Of a stretch of DNA of 64,000 bases, positions 39,724 to 51,909 are shown piece after piece. The stretch comes from Mactromeris polynyma (Eukaryota > Mollusca > Bivalvia > Venerida > Mactridae), in contig JASFXZ010000001.1 in assembly GCA_032209605.1 (NCBI GenBank), positions 26,850,619-26,914,618 on the forward strand. Direction: 5' to 3'. The translations under genes and the position numbers were made by a program. Each line of letters starts with the position of its first letter. The first letter of the stretch is position 1. The notes under the pieces were generated by a model. It searched no databases. It saw nothing but the letters and a program-made list of their open reading frames with translations, and was not told the DNA's origin.

Positions 39724-41323
39724 CACCATGTTTAGTCAGTTTATATACAATATACACTGAACACAAAAAGAAACTTCCGATTTGTACACATAGTGTTTGT
39801 TGTGTTAAAGAAATCATTGTGTAAAGAAAGCAGATAGGTTATATTAGCCTTGACCTGTGTTATCAGGATTCATGAATTTCAGCGATTATGTTTGCACTGT
39901 TAATCGTCAACTACTCGATTTGCACGTGCATGAATTGTTCAACATATCCCGTGTGGTATTCGGTCAATTTGTTTTACTTGTCTTACTGTCATTGTTGTCA
40001 AGTGAACGAAAACGCCTCAAAATTTGTAAAAAAAATACATTTTTTACATTGTAGCATTTTTAGTATGCCAAGAATACCTAATAATTTACGCGAACGTGCG
40101 ATTGGCATGCTTGGTGGCATGTCGACAGAAGACGTTGCAAGGCATGTTGGGAGTTATAGTCGAGCGATGCGAAATCTTCGTGCACGAGTTAGAACAACAG
40201 GACACACCGACGACTTGCCACGTCGTGGACGTCCGTGTGTTACAACGCTTTGTCAAGACCGCTACATCATCAACACGCATTTGCGCAATCGATTCCAAAC
40301 TGCCATTGCTACTGCTGCTAACACACCTGGGCTTCATAATAACCGAATCAGTGGGCAAAATGTTCGTAATCGTCTGCGGGAGAACGGTTAACACGCACGA
40401 CGTCTTTACGTCGGATGCTTTTTAACGCAACGTCATCGTGTAAATCGTCTTAATTGGGCACGTGTACACACTCGTTGGACACAACGACGCTGGAATACCG
40501 TTCTTTTTTCGGATGAATCCGGATTTTGTTTACATCGTGGTGATGGCAGGGTGCGTGTCTACCGTATGAGAAATGAACGCTATGCTGACTGTTGTGTTCT
40601 TGAACGAGATCGTTTCGGGGTAGGGGGTTCTGTCATGGTTTGGGCAGGCATTGCCCATGGTTATCGTTCACCACTAGTCGTCATTAATGGCAATTTAAAT
40701 GCTCAACGTTACCGCGATGACATTCTCGCTCATCACGTCATTCCTCTTTTGCATAACAACGCCAACATCTCGATTGTTCAGCATGATAATGCCACATCTC
40801 ATACAGCTAGAGACACTGTAAATTGTCTTATAACATATAACATTGATTTCATTGATGACTGGCCCGCTAAAAGCTCTGAACTCAACCCAATCGAGCACGT
40901 CTAAGATATTCTGGACAGACGAGTGAGGCGTCGTCCTAACCCACCTGCTAACGTCAACGAACTTCGTAAAGCGCTCTTTCAGGAATGGAACAATATTCCA
41001 CAGGCAGAAATCAACACCTTAGTCAATTATATGCGCGGCGATGCACAGTAGTTGTCAACTCAAGAGGTGGTCATACCCGTTATTAAGTGTTATTTTTGTT
41101 TTTAACCCCTACTTCACTTGGTCAAAATTTCCCCCATTTTCTGTTTACCTTTGGCGATCATTTTTTGCACCAAACGATGCACCATGAAACACTTTAAACG
41201 CATATATATGTATAACAATGATTCCCCCGATTTGTTTACATCCAGCTTTGTAGTAAGTTACTTATTTTGTTTAGTATATATATATATAAGTATACCCACA
41301 CCATGCTTAGTCAATTTATATAC
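39724..41323. mobile_element. Tc1/mariner-type element (approximate limits)
   Basis: CACCATGTTTAGTCAGTTTA at 39724 is repeated in the same orientation at 41299 (two mismatches over about 26 bases), on either side of the transposase. These may be sub-terminal repeats or a flanking duplication. The true ends are not fixed. Confidence 0.4.
40065..41051 (+). pseudogene. Tc1-type transposase, inactivated, DD35E spacing
   Basis: One frame runs 329 codons from ATG to TAG, the usual Tc1 length, broken by two internal TAA codons (40389 and 40902). The N-terminal third has a helix-turn-helix (LRERAIGMLGGMSTEDVARH) and an RRGRP motif for DNA binding. The catalytic part shows D in LFSDESGF (40512), D in QHDNATSHTA (40785) and E in LNPIEHV (40893). 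There are 35 residues between the second D and E, not the 34 of classical Tc1. There are no frameshifts, so the copy is fairly young. Inverted ends were not found; a 26-base direct repeat flanks it at 39724 and 41299. Confidence 0.85.
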
Positions 41324-41329
41324 ATACAT

Positions 41330-44300
41330 GTATATATAAGTATACAATTATTTCACATACTACATCTGTACTTGACTCGGGTTCAAGTTTGCGTTGTTTA
41401 TGTCCATTATCTCACTGTAGATAACTGCCAGTTTCTGTCATCAAAAAACGTTCAAAAAACCAAGGCCAAATTTCACAAATGATCTAATTTCAAGCTAACG
41501 AACGCTATCAAAAGAATGTATACACTTTCTCCAATTCTTTAACAAGCACAATGTATTGGGAAGGTGGAAAGAAAATGAATATTTATTTAGGCATACATGT
41601 AGTTATATTATTTTGTAGTCAAATTTAGATATTTTGGCAATATCACAGTTAAATGTGAATTTGGCCAGCTGGCTTATCGCAGTGGATTGTCTCCCTTGAA
41701 AATGACCCGAAAATCGATATCGAGTTTCCAGCTCTACCAGTTTTGATCAATAGATTATAGAGGGAAAATATTTTCATATGTAAATTTAAACACTTTATCT
41801 TAATACAATAATATTTTAGCAGTTATGCCAATATTCTTCAATTTAGTGTAAAAATATCTATTTTAACTAAACATCTTCTGCTTCCAATTTGATTTTAAAA
41901 GTATCGCCTATCATTACATTGAACATAGAGTAAAAATCAGTAAAATTTTCAATTTTCTGAAGTTTAGGGGCTAATAAATCATAATTTCCAATAAGTGGAA
42001 ACATTTTAGCAGTTATGTCTGTTTTCTTGATTAAATGAACAATATCATGGTGTTTTTATCATTTTAAAAAAATAATTGCTTCTTGCTTCCATTCTTTGTT
42101 AAAGTTAGTAATGTACTAACAAAATCTCGATTTTCTTTCATTATTCTCGTCTGCTATGTTGTTGTTGTTGTTGTAACTATCAATGGGTTACATTTATTGC
42201 CGGTTGTTATTGGCTGGTTTTAAATATTATAAATAATTTTATATGATTAAGATACGTTCTTGTCACGGCGGAATATAATTAATATTGAATTATTCTAATT
42301 ATTGAATAATGAAGGGAAAACTTTTCAAACCGTTCTAAATCAACTTTCGTGCGGAAACCAACGTAACGACTTTCTATACGTTATCGTGATGCAAATATTA
42401 TGTTTCTGTGATTTCCTTTTTCGTCATAGTCACAATATCACATTGAAATTAAGAAAGGCTAAAACAATAATTTACATTTTAATTTAAACACTTTCCAATA
42501 GAGGTAGATACATTGCGAACATATATATTACGAGTATTGCTCAAATTATGTCCTTTCGATGGCACTTTTTTGCTGTAATGTGGATTATCTTTCATGTAAG
42601 CATTTTAGTTTTTAACGATGTTTGTTGAGAATAGTCAGATTTAGTTCTGTTCTGTTTTAATTTAGAATACACTAGGTATTGTTGTGTACGCTTTATCGGC
42701 GTCCAAACACGGCATTTGATGAAAATGATATATCCGGATGTAGCAATTATACAAACTGTTAATTAACACCGAAAGTGCTTTTAGGGGGGAATTTGGGGAA
42801 ATGTAGGCCTTTAAAAGGCTTTTCAGAACAACCCACTGTTGGAGATGCAAATTTTGACAGTTGCTGATAGTGATGGCGTGATTATCGAAAATAATCGAAA
42901 AGTCGTCGCTAGACATCCGACATCGGCGACAATCGATTATGAACTACAGTAATCGATTATAATCGGAAACTTGATTACAATTAAAATAATTATTGTGATG
43001 TAATTGTTCTACTTCATGATCTACTTAATTTTAGTGAACATTATTATATTACATGTAATGCAATTAATATTGTAATACAGATGTTGCAATTTTTTAGACA
43101 AATAACAGTTAAACTTGATAACAATAAATATATTTTTTCTATGACATTGTTATTGTTGTGATCTGGTATGCCGAATGTAGGATATTTGGTACACTTCCGG
43201 TGTGACGTCATTGTTTAGCGTGGGAAACGACGACTTTCGGAAATGAAACATTAAACAGACGGCCGACGTTCAAATGGCTGAACCACCTGTTGGGTTTTAG
43301 ACGGCAATGTTTGTTTTTAAAATTTGTCAAAATCTGTGCGATAGACTTTCAAGAATTTCAAGTTACAATTTTAGACCTATAGATCTAGACAAGTTGATTC
43401 TAAATCAATTCTAAAATTTTCAATTCAAGATTGCCAATACATTATTTAACTTGTTAACATGTATAATATTGTCTTGTTTTCCGATAACATTACGCAACTC
43501 TTCACTGGAGTTGAACGTATGCAATAAAAAGGTTATAAAACGGGACTGACCAGTGTGTCTTATACCAATACCAATACCTCTCATACAGTGCGTTTTCCAA
43601 TATCGCCGTAAGACACACCAGTCCACTGTTGTATGATAACCTCTAAATATTGTATTGCTATTCGTTGAAAAATAAAGTATATTTTCCATCTCCAATGTGC
43701 CTTTTCAACAGTAGGCAAACTGAAGAGTTTCATTACTTTACAAAACAATCTAAGGCAACAATGTCAACGTATTTATCGCATACATGTATAATAAAACTTT
43801 CGATTCGATGAAGGTTTATCAAGTCTAAATAGTATTTATTTTTCTTATTTTGATGCATTTAGTACATTCAATAACCTGCAATAATTCGTCTAGTTACTGT
43901 CTGTATGTATATGTAGCACAGTCGTACATCTATGTATGCGATAGTTTATGTCTTGAGGAGACGATGATTTTCAGCGATGTGATCAATTCTAAAGTTATGA
44001 ATGTCGAAGCAATTTTTGAACAGCAGAAATGTGTTTGTATTGTTCAAACTCTGCAAGTTATAAGATGGACTGAAAAGTTGCAAATGCAAGATTAATACGG
44101 ATGCACCGAACTATATAAAATGTAGAATGTATTCACTTTCACGTCATTGCATTCATTGATGCAAAGAATATTTAAATCAGTAGTTTGATTAACGGACAAA
44201 CTGCTTTCAACTTGATAATCTTAAAGTATTTATAATAGTTATATATATATATATATATATATTTGAAATGTACTTAAATAGATACACACACATATTGCCA

Positions 44301-46810
44301 CATCTATAGGGGCTGCTTTTATCACATGATTTCACGATGTTCGAAATATGTATCATTTGTTTCCAATATTTTAAATGCACTGTATTCAATTCGAAATACG
44401 TCAATCGTATTTTTAAAGTGCATGCTACATACATTATATTGGTGGAAGAAAGCTTTTGCGGAGTGGTCGTTATGTAGTACATTAGATATTTACAACCGAT
44501 CCTTATCTAGGTGATACATTTATATGAATGCTGATGCAGGCTTATATTAGGCTAATGGCGAGTCAGTCTATGGAAATTGAAGCATTAAATGTATCAAGAC
44601 GTGCTACGGCAATTTGTGCTCAAGTGCATGCTTGAATCTAAACTGTGATACTTGTTTGACACATAAACGAGAAAAGAAATCTGGTGTATTTTGACATGTG
44701 ACTGAGGTCATGTCTAAATGTCCAACATTAAGGTGAATTTATGATCCATGTGTTGAAATAATTTCAAAGAAAGCGATGCCTCACGCATACATTTTACTCG
44801 ATAGATTATTTATTGAGAAATTTTAGTACGATACGTGTTGAATCTTCTAAAGCTGTGTAACTGTAATGCTTATTTGCTGCTTAGCCCGCATTATCATCGC
44901 GTTCATAACATGCATACTGTACGAGGATTGCAGCATCACATATTTAACACAATGTGTTTAGTGTTCAATTTGTGTTGGACTCAATTATCCAGAGCTCAAA
45001 TAAAGTGAGTATGTTATGTAATGATTATTGGTACATGATAATATTTTATTTTTAAAAAAACACAACAAACTCGTAGGTAAATTTAAAACTTACTTATTAT
45101 TATTTTACTACATTTTAGGTTACAACAAAATGTACTTTTCAAAACATTTTACACACACTATTACATATGCAATATATCAATGGGACCACCTTCATCATTT
45201 AATATAAACTAAGCTTGTATTTGATTATTCTTGTAGTACAATCAATATATATTGCTTTCCTAGTTCTTAAGTATGCAGAAAGACAGGTTAATCATGTGCT
45301 GCGAGCAGGCTGCCCCAACCCTTCTCTTTCTATTGTATAGAAAGGATGTTTGTTCTGCGAGGGGGGAGGTAGGGAGGATCCATGCTCTGACCGGCGAAAA
45401 GGCTCTCTCCGCCCCTGAGTATTAATGCAAGAAACTTTAAATAAAGAGATAAAATACACTATGACATGTATATGTACTTATATGTCTGACCATCTATTCT
45501 GAATTTTGTTCAAATAAATCCATAAAATATGATTACAATTATTGTATTATTAATTGTAATTTGGATGAATTTATAAATAATGTCTTGTATCTTTGTGTTA
45601 ATTAAACCTCGAATGATCTGACCCCGCCATTATTCATGTAAATTTTGTTCATTCCTTAAATACCACTATCACCCAACCCATCGAAATTATAATATGGTAC
45701 CTAAAAGAAAGCAATAATATCTACAGACCAATGCAAACATACATTAAACAAACAATATGAATAAGGAAGCCACAGTTTTTAGTTCAGTTTAAACTTACAT
45801 ATTTCAAATCGGCTGTGAATCAATTTGTTACAACTTTTATCACACTCGATGACTGCTTCCTGGGTAACTAACTAGTAATCGTTCATAAAATAGATATTGC
45901 AAAGTTTGTGAGAAAACTCCGCCTACGAGGGCTCCAACTCATGACCCTTGGATCAGGAGCTAGATGTCTACCCCTCCACCACTATGCTTCCATAAATATG
46001 CAGAATTTTTATCACATAGAAAATAATTAACTGAAAAGTTCCATACAAGAAAATTAAAATTTACATGACTGCAAAGTTTTGACATCATTATCGAATTTCA
46101 AGTCTTTAATTCATGAAGAGTATAATACACTCAGACATTAGACTTATTAAAACTTCAACATCAAAGATGACCTAGTTTAAAACTTGATATAGATTTAATA
46201 AAGACAAACATTGTGATGAGAGTTAATCATGTTCAGTAAGAAAATGTCACCAGTAAGAATGTTGACAAGGTTTGTTTATATGACCCAGGGACCTATTATC
46301 TCTGAAAACCTCAATTCAAAGAACACTTATATTTTATGAAGACCTAATTTCATGTAAATCAGTCGAAATTGATGCTCTATAGTGCTAACAATATTTATCT
46401 ATTACTTTGACTAACAGACATATTTTTACCAAAGACAAACCAGTATCTTATTCATCAGAGTTTCATTGAGGCAAACATTATGACCAGGTCATTTCATGTC
46501 AAACATTAGGTAACAATATACATATAGATTTAACTATTGCTTGAATATCGATGCACCTGAAGAAGAGATATAAGTATCAAAAAGCAAATTCAAAGACATG
46601 TGCTCACTGTCAAGTTACATTCATTCAAGCCCTGTTAAATATAGTCATAAACCCATGAACAATGAAAATATGGTAGCTAGTTTGACATGCAATATGAACA
46701 ACTAAGACAGAACTCAACATTATGAAAACCAAATAGCTCATTTAAGTTTCTATACTGAACAACATTGAAATTATTACATATTTATTATTTCCTATCAAAA
46801 ATGAAAAAGC
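41330..46810. other. Gene-poor, very AT-rich stretch
   Basis: Short open frames only. It includes a TA microsatellite at 44239-44262 and a run of ATCGATTAT-type motifs near 42930-42965. No coding region supported. Confidence 0.5.
45915..45990 (-). mobile_element. tRNA-like SINE fragment
   Basis: On the minus strand it reads AGCATAGTGGTGGAGGGGTA (A-box-like) and, 40 bases on, GAGTTGGAGCCC (B-box-like), with a tRNA-like layout but mismatched stems. Confidence 0.45.
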
Positions 46811-46815
46811 ACAAA

Positions 46816-47055
46816 TGAGCGCCGCTGTATGATTTCCAACCTCTTCTGTAAGTGACGTCATTTCCAGAAAACGTAACATGTGATGTCACAATGTACTAAC
46901 AGTAAGCAATATTTGCCCCATATGGCAAGATGAAAACAAATGGACCATATGGAGTAAATATTGTTTCCTGCTTGAAAATAGTGACATCACATGTGACGTT
47001 TTCTTGAAATGACTTCACTTACAGAAGAGGTTGGAAATCCCACAGCAGCGCTCAA
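46816..47055. mobile_element. 240-base foldback with about 74-base arms
   Basis: The arm beginning TGAGCGCCGCTGTATGATTT is returned in complement, ending AATCCCACAGCAGCGCTCA, with a few mismatches; the arms contain TGACGTCA or a close variant. It overlaps the 3' end of the transposase relic. Confidence 0.8.
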
Positions 47056-48800
47056 ATAGTTATTCAAGTCCCGACAAAGCCACCTGAAGCTTTTGAAGTG
47101 ATCGTTTTCTTTCATTCCTCTGGTGCAGAAAAAATTGTAAATAGAAACAGAAATGAGCTTGAGACATTTGCCTAGCAGACTTTTTAATATGCTGTATGAA
47201 ACTATTGTTTTGTTCACATATCGCAGTATTGACAGACTCAAAACCTTGTAACCGAGACGACCTAAATGCAGTGGAACATTTATGTGAATAACCATGAAAT
47301 ATGTCGTGAAAAAATCTAACATTTTGTAAAAACCACTTTCCCTATTTAAACAATATTCTTGTAGATTACATGCAAAATCATACAAACAGCTTCATGTGGT
47401 ATTTCTAGATAAGAATACAAAGATGCTGATCGATCTTTTCTGCCCTCTGCACCACAAGTCATGTGGAAACCGTAACAATGACCATGATCAGCACAAAACC
47501 ACAAAAATAAATTAGTTGTACCAGGAGCTGAAGTTTGAACTTCAGAATACAATTTCTGACATCTTTCAAGTTCTAAGGCAGCATCATCATGATCAATATT
47601 TCTTCTTGTTTCTCTATCATTGTCAATAGTAAACTTTCTAGCATACCTTAATTTTAGCCCATATTGATTGAAATAATATGCCCTTCTAAATTCAGTACGG
47701 TTATAAGTGCCAGGTTGAAAAAATTGCAGGCTCATATTATGAAATGAAATATTCAATGACTCATTAATAAGGAACTGTAACATAGACCGATATGCCCTGG
47801 TAAAACATCATTGTTGTTCAACATAGAGATTCAGCAATTAAATCCCTAAGTTCCGGACAATATGAACGCATGTCCCTCATGATCTAATTGAAACTATCAC
47901 CATTGATGTTGTCCGAATTCGTGACTAAAACTTGAAGTTTGGAACAAAATGTTGGAGGCAAGAAACTGGTAATACTTGCTGTTGTAGCTAACAATTTTAA
48001 AACTGATGAATATGCCAATTTTTCATTTTCAGTCATATTAAAAAATCTTTCAAAAGATGGCAGAAACTCATCTGGTAAGACTTGTTTCACATGATTAACT
48101 CTCTCTAACAATTCTTCGGCAGACCAAATTTCCTCAGTTTCAAGTTCCCCCCATTTAAATCTAGCTAAATAATTTAAAGTAACCCTGTTTTGAACCATAA
48201 CTTTTTTATCCAAATTAGTCATATTTTTCAGAAAGCAACAGTCTATTCTGCGGTGCAAAGTGTCGTTAATTGTAACATTTGGATAAGTTTTGTTAATTTC
48301 CTCAAAAGCATTTCTAAACCCAAGACCAACTTTCGTTCCATCACAACAAAGCCTTTTAGGTTCAAATTTACATATATCACATGGAATGCGGATATATCAA
48401 TCTTCATATTGCCTGCCCAACTAAACCACCATTTTATGAAAACTGACTGATCCATGAAACTTGCATTTAAGTTTCTACTTTGGTACAACTGAGTTTTAAT
48501 ACAAAACGAAGAAAATGTAAAGTCAGCATTAAAAACCATCGACACAAACTCCCTAGCAGCAGTGTCACGACTTAAAATATAACAATCCGTGAATGTATGT
48601 CACACTTGACAGGAGCAAACTGAGTGTAGATGGTGAGAGTTCTTGTCATGACTTGTCAGTCCATTTTCACGGTATTTGTCATCATCTTCTCTCTTCAACC
48701 ACCCAGCACCGCATTCACACGTGTTACCTGGAATATCTGGAAATAAAACAGGAACCTTTAAACAGCCATCTGAAGTATGCTTAAATTGCATGTGTCCCTC
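46990..48800 (-). pseudogene. KDZ-like transposase relic, catalytic part
   Basis: Several overlapping minus-strand frames form one protein interrupted by frameshifts. In order: a cysteine-rich block (PGNTCECGAGWLKREDDD), INWW-like text (VFIKWWFSWAGNMKIDIS), CDGTKVGLGFRNAF (D codon at 48340), LFLWFCADHGHCYGFH (D codon at 47487), YDFACNLQEYCLNRE, FFHDIFHGYSHKC and VNTAICEQNNSF (E near 47213). These match my memory of KDZ (Kyakuja-Dileera-Zisupton) transposases, where such D, D, E residues are catalytic. I see frameshifts near 48375, between 47783 and 47890, near 47385 and near 47325, so it cannot be functional. Family assignment is from memory and needs a profile search. Confidence 0.6.
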
Positions 48801-49089
48801 ATACGTACACTGTTTAATAGAAGAGAACTATCTGATTTGTTTCGAGAATGTTGACTTAGTAACTTACAATTCCATATTCCAGATTCTTCATAAAATATTG
48901 TTGAATCAGTGTGTAAATTTTCCACATCAAAAGTATCATTATCCAGTATAAATTTAGTCAAATCAGTCACCCGATAAATTCCTCCGCCATGCCTTATAAA
49001 CTTTCTCTTTCCACGTCACTAACCTATTATTCTCTGTATATCCATCAAGCATTAATGTAACAATTTAGATGTAGGGAAAATATTCTTAC

Positions 49090-49185
49090 CAGTCTCTTGG
49101 GACACAAATGTAAATTTGTCTTCTTTTCACCAAATCCTCCAAGCAAAGCAGCAATCCAGTCATCAATAGTTGCAATGTCTTCATT
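49090..49185 (-). pseudogene. Relic gene, exon 4 (DDWIAALLGG)
   Basis: 96 bases, phase 0-0, with a TTAG acceptor and GTAAGA donor. It codes NEDIATIDDWIAALLGGFGE and ends LCPKRL. It continues the frame of the exon at 49467. Confidence 0.45.
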
Positions 49186-49466
49186 CTAATAGGTATCAAC
49201 AGCAAGAAGTGTGAAATAGGAAATTAAGTAAAACTAATTCAGTTGAATATTTATCAAAAGAATATTGGTAAACAATAACAACAGGTGATTCAGACAATTT
49301 TAGACTGTTTTCAAACTTCTCCCAATCAAAAGTACTGCATACTTCTATGAAATTTAATGATAGATGTATTAACACTCATCTTTCAAACATAATAATGTCG
49401 TGACAAGAAATAAAAAATAAAGTACATAAAAGTCATCCAACATTATAAGACAAGTTCTACACTTAC

Positions 49467-49658
49467 ATCATACACATGTTGTAAAGTATGATGTCTTGGT
49501 GTTTTAACACCGCCTGGCTCCATTCTATCACACCCAGTCCATTTACACTGTGTCCATGTTGACATAGATGTTCCTGAAGGTCTGTAAATCCATCAAGCAC
49601 ACATGAACATGTGTCTGACTATCTCTGTGACTATCGGCGACAAGACAGGCATCTGATT
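49467..49658 (-). pseudogene. Relic gene, exon 3, zinc-finger-like, one stop
   Basis: 192 bases, phase 0-0, bounded by GTAAGT and a TTTACAG acceptor. It contains TQCKWTGCDRMEPGG followed by KTPRHHTLQHVYD, a C-x4-C...H-H pattern, and one in-frame TGA. It likely codes the DNA- or metal-binding part of the same transposon gene. Confidence 0.45.
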
Positions 49659-49884
49659 CTGTAAACCATACAGAAAAATAATCAAATATAATGTCTATTA
49701 TACTAAGAACTTGGAAACAGCATTCAGAGAACATGGAAATATAATTAATAATAAAGAATCCATACTACAGGAATAAGCATTTAATTATGAAAAGTATGCA
49801 ACATTTTTCTTCACCATTGGTCTTTTCTTTATGATTTATGGGTATGCGAATAAATTTGTATAATTAGCAAAAATAAAGCCTTAC

Positions 49885-49978
49885 AAACATCCTTGCTTGC
49901 AGTAAAGAAGGTTTCACTACAACAGACACTTCTTTAGATAGGTCTAACCGTATTATCTTCTCACAGTCAGTGGTCATC
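49885..49978 (-). pseudogene. Relic gene, exon 2
   Basis: 94 bases, phase 2-0, TTTTAG acceptor and GTAAGG donor. It codes MTTDCEKIIRLDLSKEVSVV and ends QARMF. Not recognised on its own. Confidence 0.4.
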
Positions 49979-50817
49979 CTAAAATATGTTACACAATTTG
50001 ACAAATTATTTGAATGGTTTTGGACTTTGATACTATATTATACATTATTGCAACTACCGCAGCATCTCATGTGTTATTCACATTAACCAAGTATTGTAAA
50101 TCAATTTGAGAATAAACGTGAAATGTGTTAGTCATAAACATTTAGAAATAATGTGTCAATAAGTACATACTAGCATCTGTGTATAGTGCTGTATGTATTT
50201 AACACAAAAATACTTTAGACATGTAAACTAATATTAGGATGTTATTTTTAAATATCGTACAGCAATTTGAATATATGGATTACAACAGTAATGAGAACTC
50301 AAACAGTAAAAACTACAGATAAAAGATAGTAGTCCATCAAATGTAGGTGAAACAAACACAGTATCTTCAAATATTACTGTATAATCAAGATTGCACTCAT
50401 TAACCAAAATTGAACAATATCAAAGACATGCCTCCCTTTGATTTTAAATACCACAAAAACCATTTGCTGGAGTATTGCCATCCCCAGTTTATGCATTGTA
50501 TGCCTGAATTTGAACACAAAGATACCAACTTTCAGACAATAAAATCTTAGCATTCCCACATATAACAATTAATTTATAAAGGCTATATATGCTTAATAAT
50601 TTATTACATTTACATTAAGAACCCATGCCCTGGTGGCCATGTTTTTATAATAAATCATGACAGGTGGTGTTAATTGGGTAGAAAGTAAGCCAATGAACAC
50701 TTCTGCACTATTATTTCAAGGGCAACCCAACAGATTAAATGTTTATCAGGTCTGCATAGAATAATATAGATGGAACAAGCCTCACCCCCTGAAAGCCTCA
50801 TGCTGATGCATTATAAT

Positions 50818-51081
50818 TTAGATACATTTGTGGAAGATTTTTCCATTTATGAACAGTGGCTCTAGCATCCATATGTGATGCAAATCAGAACCATTTAAGA
50901 AGCTTTGAAATAGGAATGTCTTAGGTGCATCCATGACAGGTTTCATCATTTTTATTAAAAGACGTTGTTTGAAGAAAATTTGATCGGAAGGCAGACAGTA
51001 ATTGATCACAATAGCTCCCCCCAAAATACAGCGCAAGGTGAGCTCAAATTTCAACAAAGTAAACAAGTAACAATCAAGCAC
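50818..51081 (-). other. Unassigned 87-codon open frame
   Basis: It contains LRCILGGAIVINYCLPSDQI and ends FINGKIFHKCI. It lies in the largest intron of the relic gene. No family recognised, and chance is not excluded. Confidence 0.15.
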
Positions 51082-51435
51082 TTCATGTTATACCTAAGTG
51101 GAGCTTTGTTTGAGAACTGAAACAGTCAATGAAATAGCATTAGGAACAAATGTGCAATATTCAAAATTATATACATTCTCTGAAAATGAAAACATGTATG
51201 TCAAACCTCAAGAGCAACATACATTCACAATGATAAGCACAGCATATTAAATATGCCAACAAATGCAAATATCAGGACTATGTGACTTTTAATGTTGTAA
51301 GTAATTATTAACATGAAACTACTTTAAATAAAATAATGAAAACTGTGGTTGTTTTACATAACAAATTAGAACTTAAAAACTATAATAAGTCATAATTTTA
51401 GTTTTAGTTCATTTAATACAATAAAATCAAATTAC

Positions 51436-51515
51436 CATCTTGGTCTCTTGTGTAAACATGTCCTGTCTGTCTGCTTATTCACGAATACATTCAGTCGAGA
51501 TTTCTTCAATGTTGT
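51436..51515 (-). pseudogene. Relic gene, candidate exon 1
   Basis: 80 bases, phase 0-2, TTTTTAG acceptor and GTAATT donor. It codes TTLKKSRLNVFVNKQTDRTC, a basic stretch. Its phase fits the exon at 49885. An upstream start exon was not found. Confidence 0.3.
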
Positions 51516-51769
51516 CTAAAAAGAAACACAATAAGCATTAAAACCAGATTAGAAATTGCCTCAAATTGAAAGTACCACAAGTTGTGGATGAAAAAGGTCT
51601 AATCTTTTTATAGAGTTTTATATTTGCTACAATGCATACAACACCTCAGTAGAGCATACAACCTTTTTATATAAATAACATTTTGTTTTACTGAAACAAA
51701 TACATGAAAGCAAACAGGTTTAATAGTTCATGAAACATACATATACATGGGTGAAAGTTTGAAAAAGTG

Positions 51770-51905
51770 GAAAATTGAGCTGGGGGTCCAGGGGGGCCAC
51801 TAGGGCTCCCGGTGGGAGCCAAGGCAATGCCCTGGTAGGGGGACCAGGGTGCGAAGCCTCCTGGAAGCTCTTGGAAGAAAGCAAAATTGACACCTTGAGG
51901 AAGCC
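51770..51905. repeat. GC-rich island-like repeat
   Basis: A short block with GGGGGTCCAGGGGGGCCACT and GGTGGGAGCC is far more GC-rich than its surroundings. It resembles dispersed GGGGTCCAGGGGG repeats of marine invertebrates; source unknown. Confidence 0.4.
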
Positions 51906-51909
51906 TTAA

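Noticed and set aside
40086..40898. Minus-strand frames across the Tc1-type copy
   Set aside because: Antisense shadows of the transposase.
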